DNA of 64,000 bases from Limnanthes douglasii subsp. nivea (taxonomy: Eukaryota; Streptophyta; Magnoliopsida; Brassicales; Limnanthaceae), in contig JAUPFV010000004.1 of assembly GCA_036936605.1 (NCBI GenBank), positions 185,212,807-185,276,806 on the forward strand. Direction: 5' to 3'. Of this stretch, positions 44,530-57,896 are shown in pieces (within the stretch, counting starts at the first letter, position 1; the number at the start of each line of letters is the position of its first letter). The notes beneath the pieces are model-generated. The model was not told the origin of the DNA, did not search any database, and saw only the letters and a list, made by a program, of their open reading frames with translations. The position numbers and the translations under genes were made by a program.

Positions 44530-45480
44530 GCCTTTGAGAGAGTATTTTCCAAGCCAATCGGGTGCAGAATTTCGCTCTCTGTATATAAGTTTCAAAGTCA
44601 TAGTAGAATATATCAGCTTCCTACAACAGTTAACTATGAGAGATAACTAAAATGGAGTAATCTCATTTGCTAAAGAATCAAAAAGTATTTTTAAGTCCAT
44701 ATCAGTGTCTACATGTTTATGATCAAGATTATTACACAAATATAAATCGTCAAGCAAAGCCCTAGATTCAAAAATAATGGGAAACTATTGCCCATAGAGT
44801 TTACTACCATAAACTATCCTAATATTATCAGAATTTTTAATTAGAAAACCACAAAGACTCACCACTTTGAGTAAAAGCACCATCAGTGTTAAGTTTTAGC
44901 CTAACCTATGGGAATGTGCCATTTAACATACATGTTGTCTTTTTAATAGATTGATGATTGAAAAGCAATTCATATGATATGCAATTTTATAATCACTACT
45001 CCAAATTTTATTAGATAGTAGGTTAGCGAATCCAATTTGAATAACATGTGAATAATATTGTTTATAATATCATGAGAATACATACAATAGTTGTTGAACT
45101 TTGATTTATTTCTAGTATTCCAAATATTCCAACAAATAATTGATGAAATTACAATTCTTATATGAGTTTGTTTGTTGGTAGAACAAAACCATATACTAAT
45201 TAAGTGCTTAAAAGTCATGTGATTTTCTATAGATATACTAAACAAGCTTGAGAAGTATTTCCATACTTCAAAAATTGTTTGGAATTGAATAAAGAGGTGA
45301 TCCATAACTTCTGTATTATTACATAATTGATATTTAGAGACTAATGTGAAGTTTTTGTATTGAAGAATGTAATCAATAGAAATTAGACTTTTAAGGATTC
45401 TCCAAAGTGTAAAAGAACACTTTTTAGGATTAATTGAGTTCTAAATTTTTTCGTGAGTTAGTGAAAGAGGTTATTTTGTT
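44530..45480 (-). pseudogene. LINE ORF2 tail with RNase H domain (degenerate)
   Basis: The frame 45305-44970 on - gives MDHLFIQFQTIFEVWKYFSS and IVISSIICWNIWNTRNKSKF, typical of the region after the zf-RVT domain in plant LINEs of the type with a C-terminal RNase H. Downstream on - (about 44900-44860) comes KLNTDGAFTQSGES, the first RNase H motif, with a frame change between. Later parts are too decayed to read reliably. The RT is absent. Confidence 0.7.
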
Positions 45481-46949
45481 CCGAATTTTTCAAAAGTATT
45501 TATAAAATTCAAAAGGCAAAGGTTTAAAAATCAAGATAATTGAAGAACAAAGGTTAAAAAAAATCTTACCTAATTGATTCAGGTCTATTCTCAGTTAATT
45601 AGAACTTTATATAATATCCTTTACTTTGAGATGAGTAATTTAATATTTAAGTTGTCAAGTGATTTTCATGAATACAGTTACAAGTTTTTTTATATAGATT
45701 TTGTTTCATAAATTTCAAAATTTAGAGAGAGAACAATAATATAAAAAATAAATGTAAATGATATTTAGGATATTCTGAGTAATAATTCGCAACTTTCAAT
45801 TGCGATTCGTGTTTCGTATCTACTTCATGTTTATACAAATTATTGGGTGGTGGTTTGTTGGATTCTTTAGAGTTATTCACAAATTGTGATTTTATAAATT
45901 CTTCATGTTCATTCGACGTTTTAGAGGTTACTTATTAAATTGTTCATTCATATTTACAGTTTGCATCTTTACCTATTTATTAGTTCGCATTTGAGATTTC
46001 ATTATTTTCATTCATTTGTGTTTTTATAATGATTTATGAATATGAAGTCAACCATGATTCGTGTCACACTCATTCACGTTTAAAATTTTTGTTTACAAGT
46101 TCTAAAGGATTCACAAATAGAAAGTAAGAAACAATTCACAATTAGGATGTTTAACACAAAATTCGAGATATAAAATAAAAAACAATTCTAATTCGATTTT
46201 AAAAACAAAAAAAAGAAATAGATTTATGAACTTGGTTTCAACGAAAAATATTTAAACCTTGAGGTTGTGGCTTTTGGGTCAATGAGTTCACTTCATTAAT
46301 ATTTGTATTGTTCTTTTCATCATTACTAGTGCAAGATAATTGGTGGTTGCAAGAGTTTTTACCGGATCGCTGGGAGGATCAAGTTTTATCGATGCGTCCT
46401 AGGGTTTGTTGGAATGAATCTTGGATAATTTCAGACTGAGCCTCGATATAATAAACAAACTCACGACCAAGTATGAGGTAGCATGAAACTTTTGATAAGT
46501 ATCCTGTTACCAAGAACCCAAATTTATTTATGAAATGATTCGCTAGAGGAATGCGAAATCTAGACGATGAACTCGGGGAAACAACTGTTAGACCGACAAA
46601 CATTTTAGACCACCAATTCTGTTTCAAGGATATTACCAAAGAAAATGACCACTCTCTTTAAAAATCGGTGAAAAAAAGACTTTGAGCTTTAATGACACTA
46701 CACGACTAGAATCTAGTTTTAAAATCATCAAGTTCCATCTTGCAACGAGTGAGTTGTCATAAGATATCAAACTTTTTCATAAGATATTTGATTAGAAAAA
46801 TATCCAACCGATGATGGTTTGTGGTTTGAATTATGGTTTCATTTTACACCCGACCATAACAAGATCTGATGTGGACTTCTCCAACAACAAATGATGGGTC
46901 TCAGCACTGAACATAGATTTGTTGATGTACTAGATTGCATATGGGATAA
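45481..46949. other. AT-rich DNA with degenerate TTCATGATTCGTG-type words
   Basis: No gene recognised. Between about 45780 and 46160, words like GCGATTCGTGTTTCG, TTCGCATTTGAG and CATGATTCGTGTCAC recur. These are the reverse-strand form of the GAATCATGAAT repeats seen at 23460-30240, so the same repeat class seems present in opposite orientation. Confidence 0.5.
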
Positions 46950-49719
46950 TAAAACAAAAACTCAGTCATATGTCTAAAGCCATAATAGATATTCTTGTTG
47001 CTGAAGTTATATTAGGTTCTTTGATTATTCAGACTTTGGTTCCTACAAGGGAAAACAAACAAATGTGAAAATGTTAAGTGCAGACAAAGCGAAAGAAGTC
47101 TTGGAGTTAATATATTGTGATATTTGTGGATTATTTCTAAATATATTTTGGAATGGAAAAATGTATTATCATTTATAGATGACTTCTCTTGGTATAGAAA
47201 TCTATACATTATTCATTAGAAATCAGAAGTCCTAAGATAAGTTTATAGCTTTTAAGACTGAAGTTAAACAACTTGGTAAGAGCATTGAGTATGTCAGATC
47301 TGATTGTGGTGGTGAATACTATGGAAGATATGGAATTTTGGTTAAACAATATTATGGACCATTTGTAAAGTACTTAGTGAGTGCAATATAGTTATACTAT
47401 CGAGTTTTCCCATCATGAACAACATATATGAGTGAATAAACCAAACACGTATATCTTAATAAGTATGATTAGTCATTCGATTGTACCATAATTACTATGG
47501 GGTAGGACCATCAAATGTACTTCATATATTCTTAATATAACTTTTCTAAAAGAAAATATCAAGACCCGACGTAAACTTTAGACCGAAAACAAGCCTAGCG
47601 TAAAACATTTGTAGATTTGGGGATGTGTATATGAATCAAAGCCTTATAAGTGAAATAAAAAATACTGGACCTAAGATGGTTAATTGTTATTTTATTAGAT
47701 ATATAAGAACGTACAAGAGGTATTAAGTTTCATGATTCTTCTACTGAAAATATATTCGAGACAAGAACAACAAAGCTCTTTGTAAGGATGTTGAGTTCTA
47801 GAGAAGAAATTTATGAACAATATTTATTTTGAGGAAGACTCGATAGAGATTCAAGAAGTTTCTAACAAATATGCTCGTGTATTTGATGATTTGGTTTCAA
47901 TGTCAGTTATTTCAGTCATGTTATAATACGAATATACTCAAGACGATATTTGTCTTCCATTGTGCTTCCGTGTTTTATGAAAATAATTTAAATCTCAGTT
48001 GTGGATTAACGTTATGAAGGAATAGTATAAGTCAATGGAAGATAACACGGGTTGTGAACTTATCCCATTACCTGAAGGAGATAAGTTGATTGGTTGTAAG
48101 TGGATTTATAAAACTAATGGGAATCCAAGATTCATGTAGAGAGATACAAAGCACAACTTGTGGAAAAAATTTATAGTCAACAAGAAATGTTACAATTGTG
48201 ACACTAGTTGCACACTTTAACCTTAGGTTGAATAATATACATGTTACGATTATTTTTCTTGATCATGTTATTGAGGAAACAATATATATGGTGCAACCTA
48301 AGAACTTTGTAATTGGTGATTCAAATTTAATGGTATGTAAACTTATAAAATCCATTTATGGACTCAAACAATCTTCTAAAAATGGTATCATGAGATATTT
48401 GAAGTAATAGCCTCCTTTGGTTTTAAGATAAACTCGGGTGAGGGTTGTATGTATCATAAGTTATATGAGAGTAAGTTCATTTTTCTAGTGTTGTATACTC
48501 AAGCCATATTACTAACCATAAACGATAATATTTTTATATATACTACAAATAGACTTATGTTAGAGAAATTTGACATGAAAGATCTTGAAGATGTAGTTTC
48601 ATTAAAGAATCCATATTTATTACGATGATTATGTGGAATCGTGGGATTTTCACTATTAGAACATATAAAAAAACATGTTGCAATATTATATAATGGAAAA
48701 TAGAAAGCCATAGAATACCCTATTACAAAATGATAGAAATTAAGTTTGAGTTAATGTCTAAAGATAAACTTTGAGATTGAGGAAATAAAAAATATTATAT
48801 ATGCATTAACAGTTGAGATTCTTATGTATGCTTAAGTTTATAGAAGGTCGACACTATTTTCGTTGTCGGGTTTTTCGGAAGGTATGTAATTAATCCAGGG
48901 ATGGACCACTAGAAAGTGGTCAAAATGAATCTATAGTATTTGTAATAAATTAAATGACACAAATTTATATATTGAAGTTGGATAATCGAGAGATAATTAA
49001 ATATTTCAACTCAAATGACATTCCATTGTGGTAAATGGATATATAATGCCTTAAGGTTATATTAAAATAACAATTATGTCATTTAATATTGAAATAGTAT
49101 CAGGTTCTCGGATAGATCCAAATATGTATATATATAATAATAATTTTATATATTGGGAGTATGTACTCGTCATGTACTCGTCACATCAACATAAAGAGCA
49201 CATCAGGAAAAAAAATACATAGTGGAAAATCTTCTTACTAAAGCATTGGTACACATATTCTTTCAAGAACACGCTATTAGAATGAGTGTTGTTTCTTTAG
49301 AGGATTATTGATTTCAATGGAATTTGTTCGAGATATGTTTGTCATTGGTTGTATACACTTAAGTTTTTTTGTTGCGAAAATATATAATAAGTACACTTAT
49401 TTAAGTTTTGATAACTTATATTTCTCATTAAGTAGGTCTTCACTTAAGTAACGATTAGTTAAAAATATATAAGTCTGACTACATTTCATATATTCTTATG
49501 ATACACATCATAATAGATCCATGTAAGTGTTTGTTAACGATAATGTGAATATTGTTGCATCAATTTGTGCATATTATTAATACAATGAAGATGTTTGTAG
49601 CCCTTTATCATTAATCGTCATGGATGATATTGTTCAATTTATCTAAGGACGATATAATTATATAAGCTTCATTAAGTAGATTCAGTTATTAGTGGCATAT
49701 GCTGATCCAAGTGGGAAAT
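46950..49719 (+). pseudogene. Ty1/copia retrotransposon pol relic
   Basis: Highly decayed, in many frames. Recognisable in order: a gag-pre-integrase-like HMSK block (46968) and ENKQM..KMLSADKAKEVLELIY with CDICG (47050-47130); integrase VRSDCGGEYYGRYG (47295-47336); RT TLVAHFNLRLNNIHVTI (48200-48250), EETIYMVQPKNF and VCKLIKSIYGLKQSSK (48270-48380), the latter a hallmark of copia RT; and the end block TKALVHIFFQEHAIRMSVVS (about 49237-49296). Stops occur throughout. Confidence 0.8.
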
Positions 49720-50200
49720 TGTTGTAACTTTCTAATTGAATAGATATTCATATTCTTATTGATGCATTGACTATTTCTAATAATAACATGGTTTAAATTG
49801 TCATACATATGACACTAATAATTGAAAACCATTTATAGTGCTAATTGTGTAAATATCAGGTCAAGTTCGGATTCTATGATGGATTGAATTCAAAAATTGA
49901 CACTTATGTCTAAACTATAAAGTTTATGGACTAATTTATGAAGAAACAAATAATCAAATTTACGATACATGATTACAACAACTTAATTAAGGAATATGAT
50001 TGCAATTAGAGTAAAATTCAAAGCTCTAATTCCAATCCTATTTAAAAGGATAGTAATATGCATTCTTTCATGACATGATTAAAACAACCTTAGTGTTGAT
50101 GGTGGCTAGAAGATCAAATCCTAAAGGTTAGATTCAGATCTTCATTAAAGACGAAAGATAATACCGATCATAAATGAAAAAACAAATAACTGGATTTGTT
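49709..50200 (+). repeat. Copia polypurine tract and presumed 3' LTR
   Basis: CCAAGTGGGAAATTGTTGTA at 49707-49726 is the usual copia polypurine tract and LTR start (TGTTG at 49720). A TATA-like TATTTAAAAGG lies at 50038-50048. The right end and a 5' partner were not found, so the length is a guess. Confidence 0.5.
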
Positions 50201-50599
50201 GTGGAAAAAAATAAAAACAAAAACGTTAATTTACTTTATGTAAACTTTATAATTTTGTGTTTAAAAAAATCAAAATTCTTATATATATATATATAAATTC
50301 AAACGAATTGATCCGTAAAAATAAATTCATAAAAGCTAATAATGATAATATTAAAAAAAAGGAGAGTTCTCATTAAAAATAAAAGTACTAAAAACCACAC
50401 GGGTTTTCACTAAAAACCACATGCAACATAAATGCTTCCAACAACATCTATGAATTACACAAAACACGTACACTAGTAGCGATTAGTTATTTTTAACATT
50501 CAGACCTCATATCTTTAAAACTCTAACTTAATTTGTTTTTTTTAAACATACATATTTTATTTTTTTAAGATGAATAAAAACAAAATCCATGAGTGATAT

Positions 50600-51420
50600 C
50601 TTTTGGTTTTTCTATTTTTGCAACCAATTTACACGTATTTTTGCACCCGGAACACGGTCCATATTTGTTTTCTTAAAACATTTTTTAACATAAAAAGAAC
50701 ATATTTTTAAAACTACAAAAAATTAGTTGTTTCACATCCAATTAACACTTATATTCACAAAAACAAGTTCTATTTTATTTTATTTTATTACACAATGATA
50801 CTTATTTCACAACTATGACACAATTGATTTTTTCATCTAAATTTCACTTTTTTGCACCTATAACAAAGTCTAATTTTTTAAAAGTTTTTTCAACATTAAA
50901 ATATACATATTTTAGCAAATAGAAAAAAATTAGTTGTTTCACATCCAATTAACATTTAATTTTATAAAAACAAGTTGTATTTTTTTTCTTACACAATCAA
51001 ACTTATTTCACAACCAAAGTCTCATTTACCCAACTCTTTTCTTCATATTTGCGCAATACATTTGCACGTAATTACACAACTAGGACATAATTGTTTTTTT
51101 CAATCAAATTACACATATTTTTGCACCCAGAACACAGTTCGTTAGTTTAAAATAAGTTTTTCAGCAGAAAAATGCACATATTTTTGCAAATACAAAATAG
51201 TTTGTTGTTTCACATCTAATTAACATTTATTTTCACAAAAATAATTTGTATTTTGTTTTTATACAAATTTATACTTATTTAGAAACCAAAGTCTTATTTA
51301 CGCAACTATTTTCTTCTTATTTTTGCAACATATGTGCACATACTTACGCAACTGAAAACAATTTTTTTCTAAACTTATTTTGCAACTTAATTACACGTTA
51401 TAATGCAACAAAAAAAATAA
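50600..51420 (+). repeat. Degenerate tandem array, unit about 205-270 bp, three copies
   Basis: Anchored by TTAGTTGTTTCACATCCAAT at 50723 and 50930 and a variant (TTTGTTGTTTCACATCTAAT) near 51200. Each unit also has a CACATATTTTTGCACCC-like part, AACACGGTC or AACACAGTTC, and runs such as TTCACAAAAACAAGTT. It is strongly drifted and AT-rich. No coding sense; the nature is unknown (old satellite-like or internal repeats of a transposon). Confidence 0.6.
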
Positions 51421-51738
51421 AAAATATCCAGAAGTATGTTCATGGATCTGGTTTTGCTTAAAAAATAAATCAATGGTGTTTTTGGATTTCTGGAGCTGTG
51501 ATTTGAAAGATATAGCATTTAAAAAATAGAAAAGAAAGAGAAAAACGGTTAAAGAATATATTAGTAGTAATAGAAAGTTCAGGTGGTTATCTTTACTTTA
51601 GTTCTAAAACTAGGTGGCTATCCGTACTTTATCAAACCTTGAGTGGTTACTGATGGATTAGTTTTATGGTGGGTAGTTATTAGTAAATTATCCTATCTAA
51701 AAATCTATAAAATAACTTATGATTGAAAATAAAGGCTA

Positions 51739-52920
51739 AGCTAAAAACAAGACCCCTTTTCGTTGGAACAAGACTCGGCCGGATCAAGACCCAATTTTAT
51801 TATATCACGAACTCCACTATTTACAAATAATTCACTCATATAAAACCCTTATTTTATTAAAATTCAACATAAATTCTCTAGTTCTATAAATATCTCAAAC
51901 TACCCACTTCAAAAAAGGAAGGTTTTCAAAATCCGGCTTCACAACGTTGTTAAGGTACGCATTGTTTAGATATTGATGTATTTTATTTTCAATTTTGATA
52001 TATATTTTTAGTGATATTTATGGTTGAAAATTATGTATGACATTTTTATTTTTTCTTTATATTTGAGGTGTTATTCATTTCTAGTTAGTTATATAGTTTA
52101 GGTTAGTTCCATATCTACGATTTGGCTGTATTTTTTGTTAGACTTGGTCAAGTATTTAAGGATATATGAATTGGGGTCAACCATTATGTCGATGTAAATT
52201 CACATATATTGGGTGTGAGGAACATCCAGATTAACGCAAGGTTCGTGCTTGAATCCAGCTGTTCTTCGCACAATGAGTGCGAGAATTTACCGAATTCATG
52301 CACACATGGAGCGCAATTTTGCATATTGCACTCATAAGTCTGATGTTTACAGTTTTGGTGTTGTCTTGTTTGGAATCGAGTAGTGGAAAAAGAGCTACTG
52401 ACAACAAAATGACTAATGAAGAAGAAACTTTGGTTACGTGGATAAGTGAGAACACATGATTAATTTTGTTTGTGTTTATATATAGGGTATGTTTAGATCT
52501 TCATATATACCTTTTTTTTTATCTTAGTGTAATGATCTTTCAATTGTTCTTAGTTCGTCTACTTAACATGAAAAATTAGATAACGAATACAAAGCGCAAG
52601 AACGCGAACGAGTCGTGACTTAAGCTATGGAATGAGGTTCAAATTCGAAAAAATGAAATTTGGAGCAGTTTTAAAAGTCATGTGGAAATATACATTTTAT
52701 TGTATTTATATAAAATATGTACATCGATTAAATATTTTTAAAAGCTATAAAATATTAAAATGTTTGTATGGGTTTAAATATATTTTTTGGTTAAGTTTCG
52801 TGGGTGGGGTAAAATGTGGGTAATTAGGTTCAAACTAGGTTTTTTTAAAGAATGAGTATTCTAGATAAAGAAAATGGATTAGAGGTCTTGTTCCAACAAA
52901 AATGAATCATATTTTAGCAT
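51739..52920. mobile_element. Inverted-repeat-bounded segment carrying a kinase fragment
   Basis: The left end (51739-51774) and right end (52885-52920) are inverted copies: GTTGGAACAAGAC on one side and GTCTTGTTCCAAC on the other, then about 23 less conserved bases ending in TTTTAGC. The segment is 1.18 kb and contains a protein-kinase fragment (52327-52445) but no transposase. A target duplication was not found. It may be a nonautonomous transposon that captured a gene piece. Confidence 0.45.
52320..52455 (+). pseudogene. Receptor-like protein kinase fragment (subdomain IX)
   Basis: Translation gives HKSDVYSFGVVLFGIE (52333-52380), the D-x-Y-S-F-G-V-V-L signature of plant receptor-like kinases, then after a stop/frameshift GKRATDNKMTNEEETLVTWI (about 52388-52445). 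The latter fits the lines after ELLTGKR in wall-associated and related kinases. No other kinase subdomain is readable. This is a short gene relic, probably captured by the surrounding inverted-repeat segment. Confidence 0.65.
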
Positions 52921-54756
52921 AATCTTTTAGATAATTTGAATATGTTTTCAGAAAAAAAAAGATCATACGAGATTCTATCATATACAAAAACTACATATAC
53001 CAAGACATTAAATCTAAAAAAAACTGAAATTTTATCAATATTATATCAATATCAATATCTTCTCTCTCCAAAAAATTAAAAGATGAATCGAAGATTAAAT
53101 ACTTCTCCTCATCCTCACTTTGCCACATAGACGTGATAAACTGCTTGTAGGATGCACACTATACATCCTCGACGTGTCTGACAGACTGTCTATACATGTG
53201 ATTGGTGATTTAAAAAATAAAATATCATCTTTGATAATATTTTTAACTATGTATTATTTTTTGTTTTTCAAAATTTATACATGGAAACTTGATTTGTGCG
53301 ATTTATACCCATCATATACAATATTTATTTTGTGAAATAACTTTTCAATAATAAATAAACAAATCACTATATTATTTCTAATTTTTGAGATTTATAAATA
53401 GAAATTTGATTCTTAGGATTTAGAAATCATTTTTTTTTAATTTTATAATAGAATATACGACATAGTGATCCGTGATTTTTTTATAAGACATATAAAAAAC
53501 TCAACGAATATTTCTTTAACTTTTTAATTAAAAATTAAACTGACGTAATATATATACGAATATAAATGTGATAAATTTTATTTTGAAAAGCTTGATCTCC
53601 CAATAATATACATGCTCTAAAAGTAAATAGTCATATACAGTATAGATTGTACCTCGTCCGCATGAAGCACCGGACGTACCACTTTTGCCTATTTTGTTTT
53701 TATTAATTGAAATCTAATTTATACTCTCGATAAAAATGAAAAGAAGTCATAAAATCTTCCGTCAACGGTTCAAAATGTTAAATTGTCTACTTTTCAATGT
53801 TTTACACAAATTTGTATATAGTGATTTCATTATTTAAGATCTTATTTACTGTTCCACTACTCACTTTTCTATCTTCTATCACTAAAATAGCCCAATCCTC
53901 ATTCTATTATAGGAACATCGTGAATACTACCGAATATTAGGACTTCCATTTTATAACCACAAATAAAAGCACAATTTTACTTTTTATAAATGAGACATGG
54001 AAGAACTAAAATTAGAGCTTTTTTCTATTAAAATGTTTTTAAATTTCCTTTATATAAAAAAAGTTATCGTTTAAAAAAAATGAATATGAAAAACAAGTTT
54101 TAGAGAACAAATATGGCACAATCAAAACTCTTAAAAATGTTTTGGATGAACACAAAAACTAAATTTTTAATAAATTTTCTTTTTTTATAAAAATAATCTA
54201 AATTAAAATATATTATCATGTATTTTGTTACAAATCTAATTAAATAAAGTAACCGGTAATAAATATATTAAATATATATAATATATATTATTTAGTTATA
54301 AAAAATGTAAATGCTAGTTGAGCAATATGTATTTTGGAAAAAAATATGCCGCTAACAATTTATTGGATTCTTAAAATTCAATAAACGGTGGGATCTCTAA
54401 CTACTTTTTTTAAGCTAAATTTTTTTATTACTTAAATTGAAAGAATTACAAAAGTTAAGGCCTAAGAGTGATTTTCGACCGAATAACTCATTTTGACCAA
54501 AGGTTCCCAAATTGACATTTGAACCCTAATTTCAGATCGAACTATCTCCGTCTATCTCTAGCAGCCATTGCACTGACCTATAGATTCTGATTTTTATTCT
54601 TCAAGGCAACTACCAGTCCAAAATAGTTCCTATCAATGTCTATGAGTCACAAATCTTAAGTAAAGAAGACGATTCAATCAAAGATGAAGCACAGATGAAC
54701 TGGCTAGCATGCAACTGAAGGTTTGCATGCACCAGAAGATCTAACATTTCCTGAGA
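52921..54756. other. AT-rich unassigned DNA
   Basis: About 1.8 kb with poly-A/T runs and no coding similarity recognised. The short open frames (for example 53120-53335) look incidental. Confidence 0.55.
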
Positions 54757-55406
54757 TCAATTGAGAGAGACAGTTTCTATCAATGCTTTCGATCGATCCC
54801 CAAGAGGAGATACTGATACAAATTCACTACTTTCGATCAATTCTAGGAGGAGTTTAAATTCACTGCTTTCTATCGATTCCAGGAGGAACCTTCCAGAATG
54901 AGCTAACACTTTCGAAATCAATTCATGAGAAGAGCTAGCTTTTGACTCAGACTCACTGATACCGTTCAATTCCATGGTGAGTTCCGTTCAGCTACTTCTG
55001 AACATGTCTTAATGAAGCTCTTCCTCAATGTGAATGAGGGAACTTCAACTATAGTATTTGAGGCTCCGAGAAGTCAGAACAAGTCCATTCACTTGCATTA
55101 CAGTGTCATTCAGTTTAGAATGAAGATTGAGTGGCCTAAGATTTCCAAGAAGTTTACAGAACCAGTCCTTTCGCTTCAATCTTTTCTACATCCTTGAGGA
55201 TTGGAGAAATTGATAGCAGACTCAACTATATAGAGAGAATTTGAGACTCCATGAGGTACAAGTCTTTGAAGATTATACAAGCAGCTTGAGTACAACACCA
55301 GTCCTCTTCAATGTTGCAGTACAACATCATTCCAGCTAGAACTTGGATCAACATCCTTGAAGTATTGAGGAACAGACAGAATATACTTTCATGAAACAAA
55401 GATAAG
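54757..55406. other. Unassigned, less AT-rich segment with a 36-bp duplication
   Basis: A - frame at 54975-54757 has internal repeats (SIESSEF / LIESSEF), caused by a tandem 36-bp duplication (54821-54856 and 54857-54892, imperfect). A + frame at 55012-55197 has no known domain. Possibly the 5' part of the transposon whose RNase H lies at 55407-55907, but this is not shown. Confidence 0.35.
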
Positions 55407-55907
55407 TTAATTTTCAACTCTAATATAGCCTATATTTAGACTTTCCAGTAACATTAAAGCATCCAGCATTGCTGGTGCTTTGAAATTTTTGTAGTCTATC
55501 TTCATCTTACATTTTTTATTACATCGAGCCAGCCAATCGGCTACTCGATTTTGTTCTCTAAAAATGTGATGTATTTTCATTTTACCAGTTAACAAATATC
55601 TTAAGTTTAAGAGGAAATTCTCCATTAAAGAGTAAAAAAACAATTATTTATGAGTCTGTTTCTATGTCCACTTCAGTAATTCCTTTAATTTTGCAAAGCT
55701 GCAGGTTGCTCGTGCTTCAACTAGTAGTGAAGTGAGCTTTCCATAATTATTTATGTATCCAAGAACAAGGCTGCCTTGGTCATCCTGAATTCTAACAGCA
55801 CCAGTTGCCTCATCAGTCACAGAACAACTAGCATCAAAGTTCATATTGTATCTACCATTTTCAGAGAGAAAGCAGACAAGATAAGTGATATTTTTCTTAC
55901 TATGCAA
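55407..55907 (-). pseudogene. RNase H domain of a non-LTR element, degenerate
   Basis: Two - frames. The upstream one (55907-55662) has YNMNFDASCSVTDEATGAVR then IQDDQGSLVLGY and LLVEARATCSFAKLKELLKW, the first half of a plant LINE-type or domesticated RNase H (D, then E). The downstream frame (55643-55407) has IHHIFREQNRVADWLARCN, the last motif with H and D. A frameshift separates them. It has no RT nearby, so it is a stand-alone fragment or a captured piece. Confidence 0.72.
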
Positions 55908-56566
55908 ATGATTCGTGCATTATAGTGTGATAGCACCATTTTCACACTGCTTCCAGTGCTTATGTTTAAGCATCTCTGCAACTACTTGTTATATAATTAA
56001 TATTACAAATGTAACTATTCCATATATAAACTATTATTTTTAAGCTCTCATTCAACAATATTTTCCATTACTTAAAAAACTCAATTATCATGTTTGATGT
56101 CAACTTTTCAACCGAACAAAACCACCCCATGTCAGCCATTTAAAATAACATTTCTTTTAAAATATAATATATGATTGTGTTTAGATAATAATAAGATTTA
56201 ATTATCTTATTATCATAATTTTTACATTTTTATGAATAAAAAGGTTAAATTTTATTTTTTAAATAAGAGCATTTAAAATTTTGGGTGAAATTTTTGAACG
56301 GTTAGATAAAATATTCTTGGTATGCTTATTGTCTTCTGAATTTATTACGTGATTAATCCTCATTTGTGAAAGTTAAATTTATAATTTTGAAAACTTAAAA
56401 ATACGAATCAGTAAATTTAAATATATTTTATTAAATAACATAATATATTATTATTAACGTAAAAGTTAAATATTATTCACATGGATTTAAATATTTAATT
56501 AAATAAAAAAATAAATCAAACGAAAAAGTTACATAAATGGTTACCTTAATTATTTTTATTTGTTTA

Positions 56567-56632
<66 letters not shown>

Positions 56633-57025
56633 ATATTAATTTAAAAATGTTTTATGTATTGAATAAACAATTCATTTAAATTTAATTTATTATAAATTAG
56701 AGGATGATATAAAAAATATTTATTCAAAAATTATAATTTAATATTCAAACTATGTTTATATTTATTTAAGACAAATTTTAACTAATTAATTTTCATTCAA
56801 TAGCCAATTTTTTTAATACTTTAAATATCATTTACTTATATATAATATATAAGTTTAATGTACTATGAGAGAATTTTTTTTTTCTATTTAATTTTTTAAA
56901 TATTTAAACTTACTTGCAGTCACCTTTTTTTTTCTCTATATCCTACTAAAAACATCCGATTTTTGAAAAGACACGAATCAAGTGATGAAAGTATTTTCAT
57001 CGACAACTCAACCTACAATGAACCA
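55908..57025. other. AT-rich unassigned DNA with a microsatellite
   Basis: No gene recognised. It contains the (AT)n run at 56571-56629. Confidence 0.55.
56571..56629. repeat. (AT)n microsatellite
   Basis: About 29 perfect AT units. Simple repeat. Confidence 0.95.
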
Positions 57026-57028
57026 CCG

Positions 57029-57098
57029 TGAACCTTCGACGAAAAGGACCACCCGAACCGTCGACGAAAAGGATTACTGTAAACCGTCGACGAAGCGT
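57029..57098 (+). repeat. Short tandem repeat, 25-26 bp unit, three copies
   Basis: Copies start with AACC(G/T)TCGACGAAAAGGA at 57031, 57056 and 57082. In one frame it would encode repeated PSTKR. It precedes the Mutator-like region by about 0.8 kb. Confidence 0.7.
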
Positions 57099-57480
57099 CA
57101 AGAGAGTTTAAAAGTAGGTTGTTTCATATGAGTTTCTTGATTTCACGTATTTTACTAATCATATTTTTTTTTTTATTTCAGGTAGCTTCATCATCAAAGT
57201 TTTTTTCTTCAAGGTCTTTTACGAGTCAAGTAAGGTTTTTTTGTACGGTCACATTACTACTTCTTGTTCTTTTTTTTTCCTGAAACAGAATGTGTAACAA
57301 TACGACTTCTTGAGCTTTGATTGTATGAAAAGTTATAAACTTGTTGTATTATGTATTTAATTTAGTTATTATAGTTATTTTGAGTGTGGCAGAATATATA
57401 GAATTGAGATTAGAGATTACAAACATGTACTGTTGACAATCCAAGATTACTCGAAGAAGTTGCAAGATTAACGCATCTTT

Positions 57481-57745
57481 TCATGATATATCTGAGCATG
57501 ACCATACGAGTTTAGTGTAGATAGAAACATGAGGAAATGCGATTTATTTGTGGATTTACAGCGTGATATTTTTTGTTGGCGCACTGTGTGAGTTAGGTTC
57601 AATAATAAAAATATTATTTCTTTGTGATGTATTTGAGTATTACCATGTGAGTTTAGTTGTATAGAATCATGATGAACATACAATTTCTTTATTGATGTAG
57701 TGCGCAATATCTTTGTTAACGAACTGTGCTAGTGGAGTTGAGTTA
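57481..57745 (+). repeat. Diverged direct duplication, about 130 bp
   Basis: 57481-57600 and 57615-57745 share the order CATGATATATCTGAG / GTGATGTATTTGAG, ACC-AT-(C/T)GAGTTTAG-TGTA, then a GCG-(T/A)ATATTTTTG-like block and GAACTGTG / GCACTGTG followed by GAGTTAGG. Drifted. Confidence 0.55.
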
Positions 57746-57896
57746 GGCCCTAACCGTGCGAGTTTACGGTCGTTAAACATCTGAACTGAATTATGATAAC
57801 CCTATTCTACTAACTATTTGTACTTGTTCAATGCATGATCATGTATGTCTAAACCACGAGTTTATATTTTTAAATATGATCGCCAAACTGCAGTTG

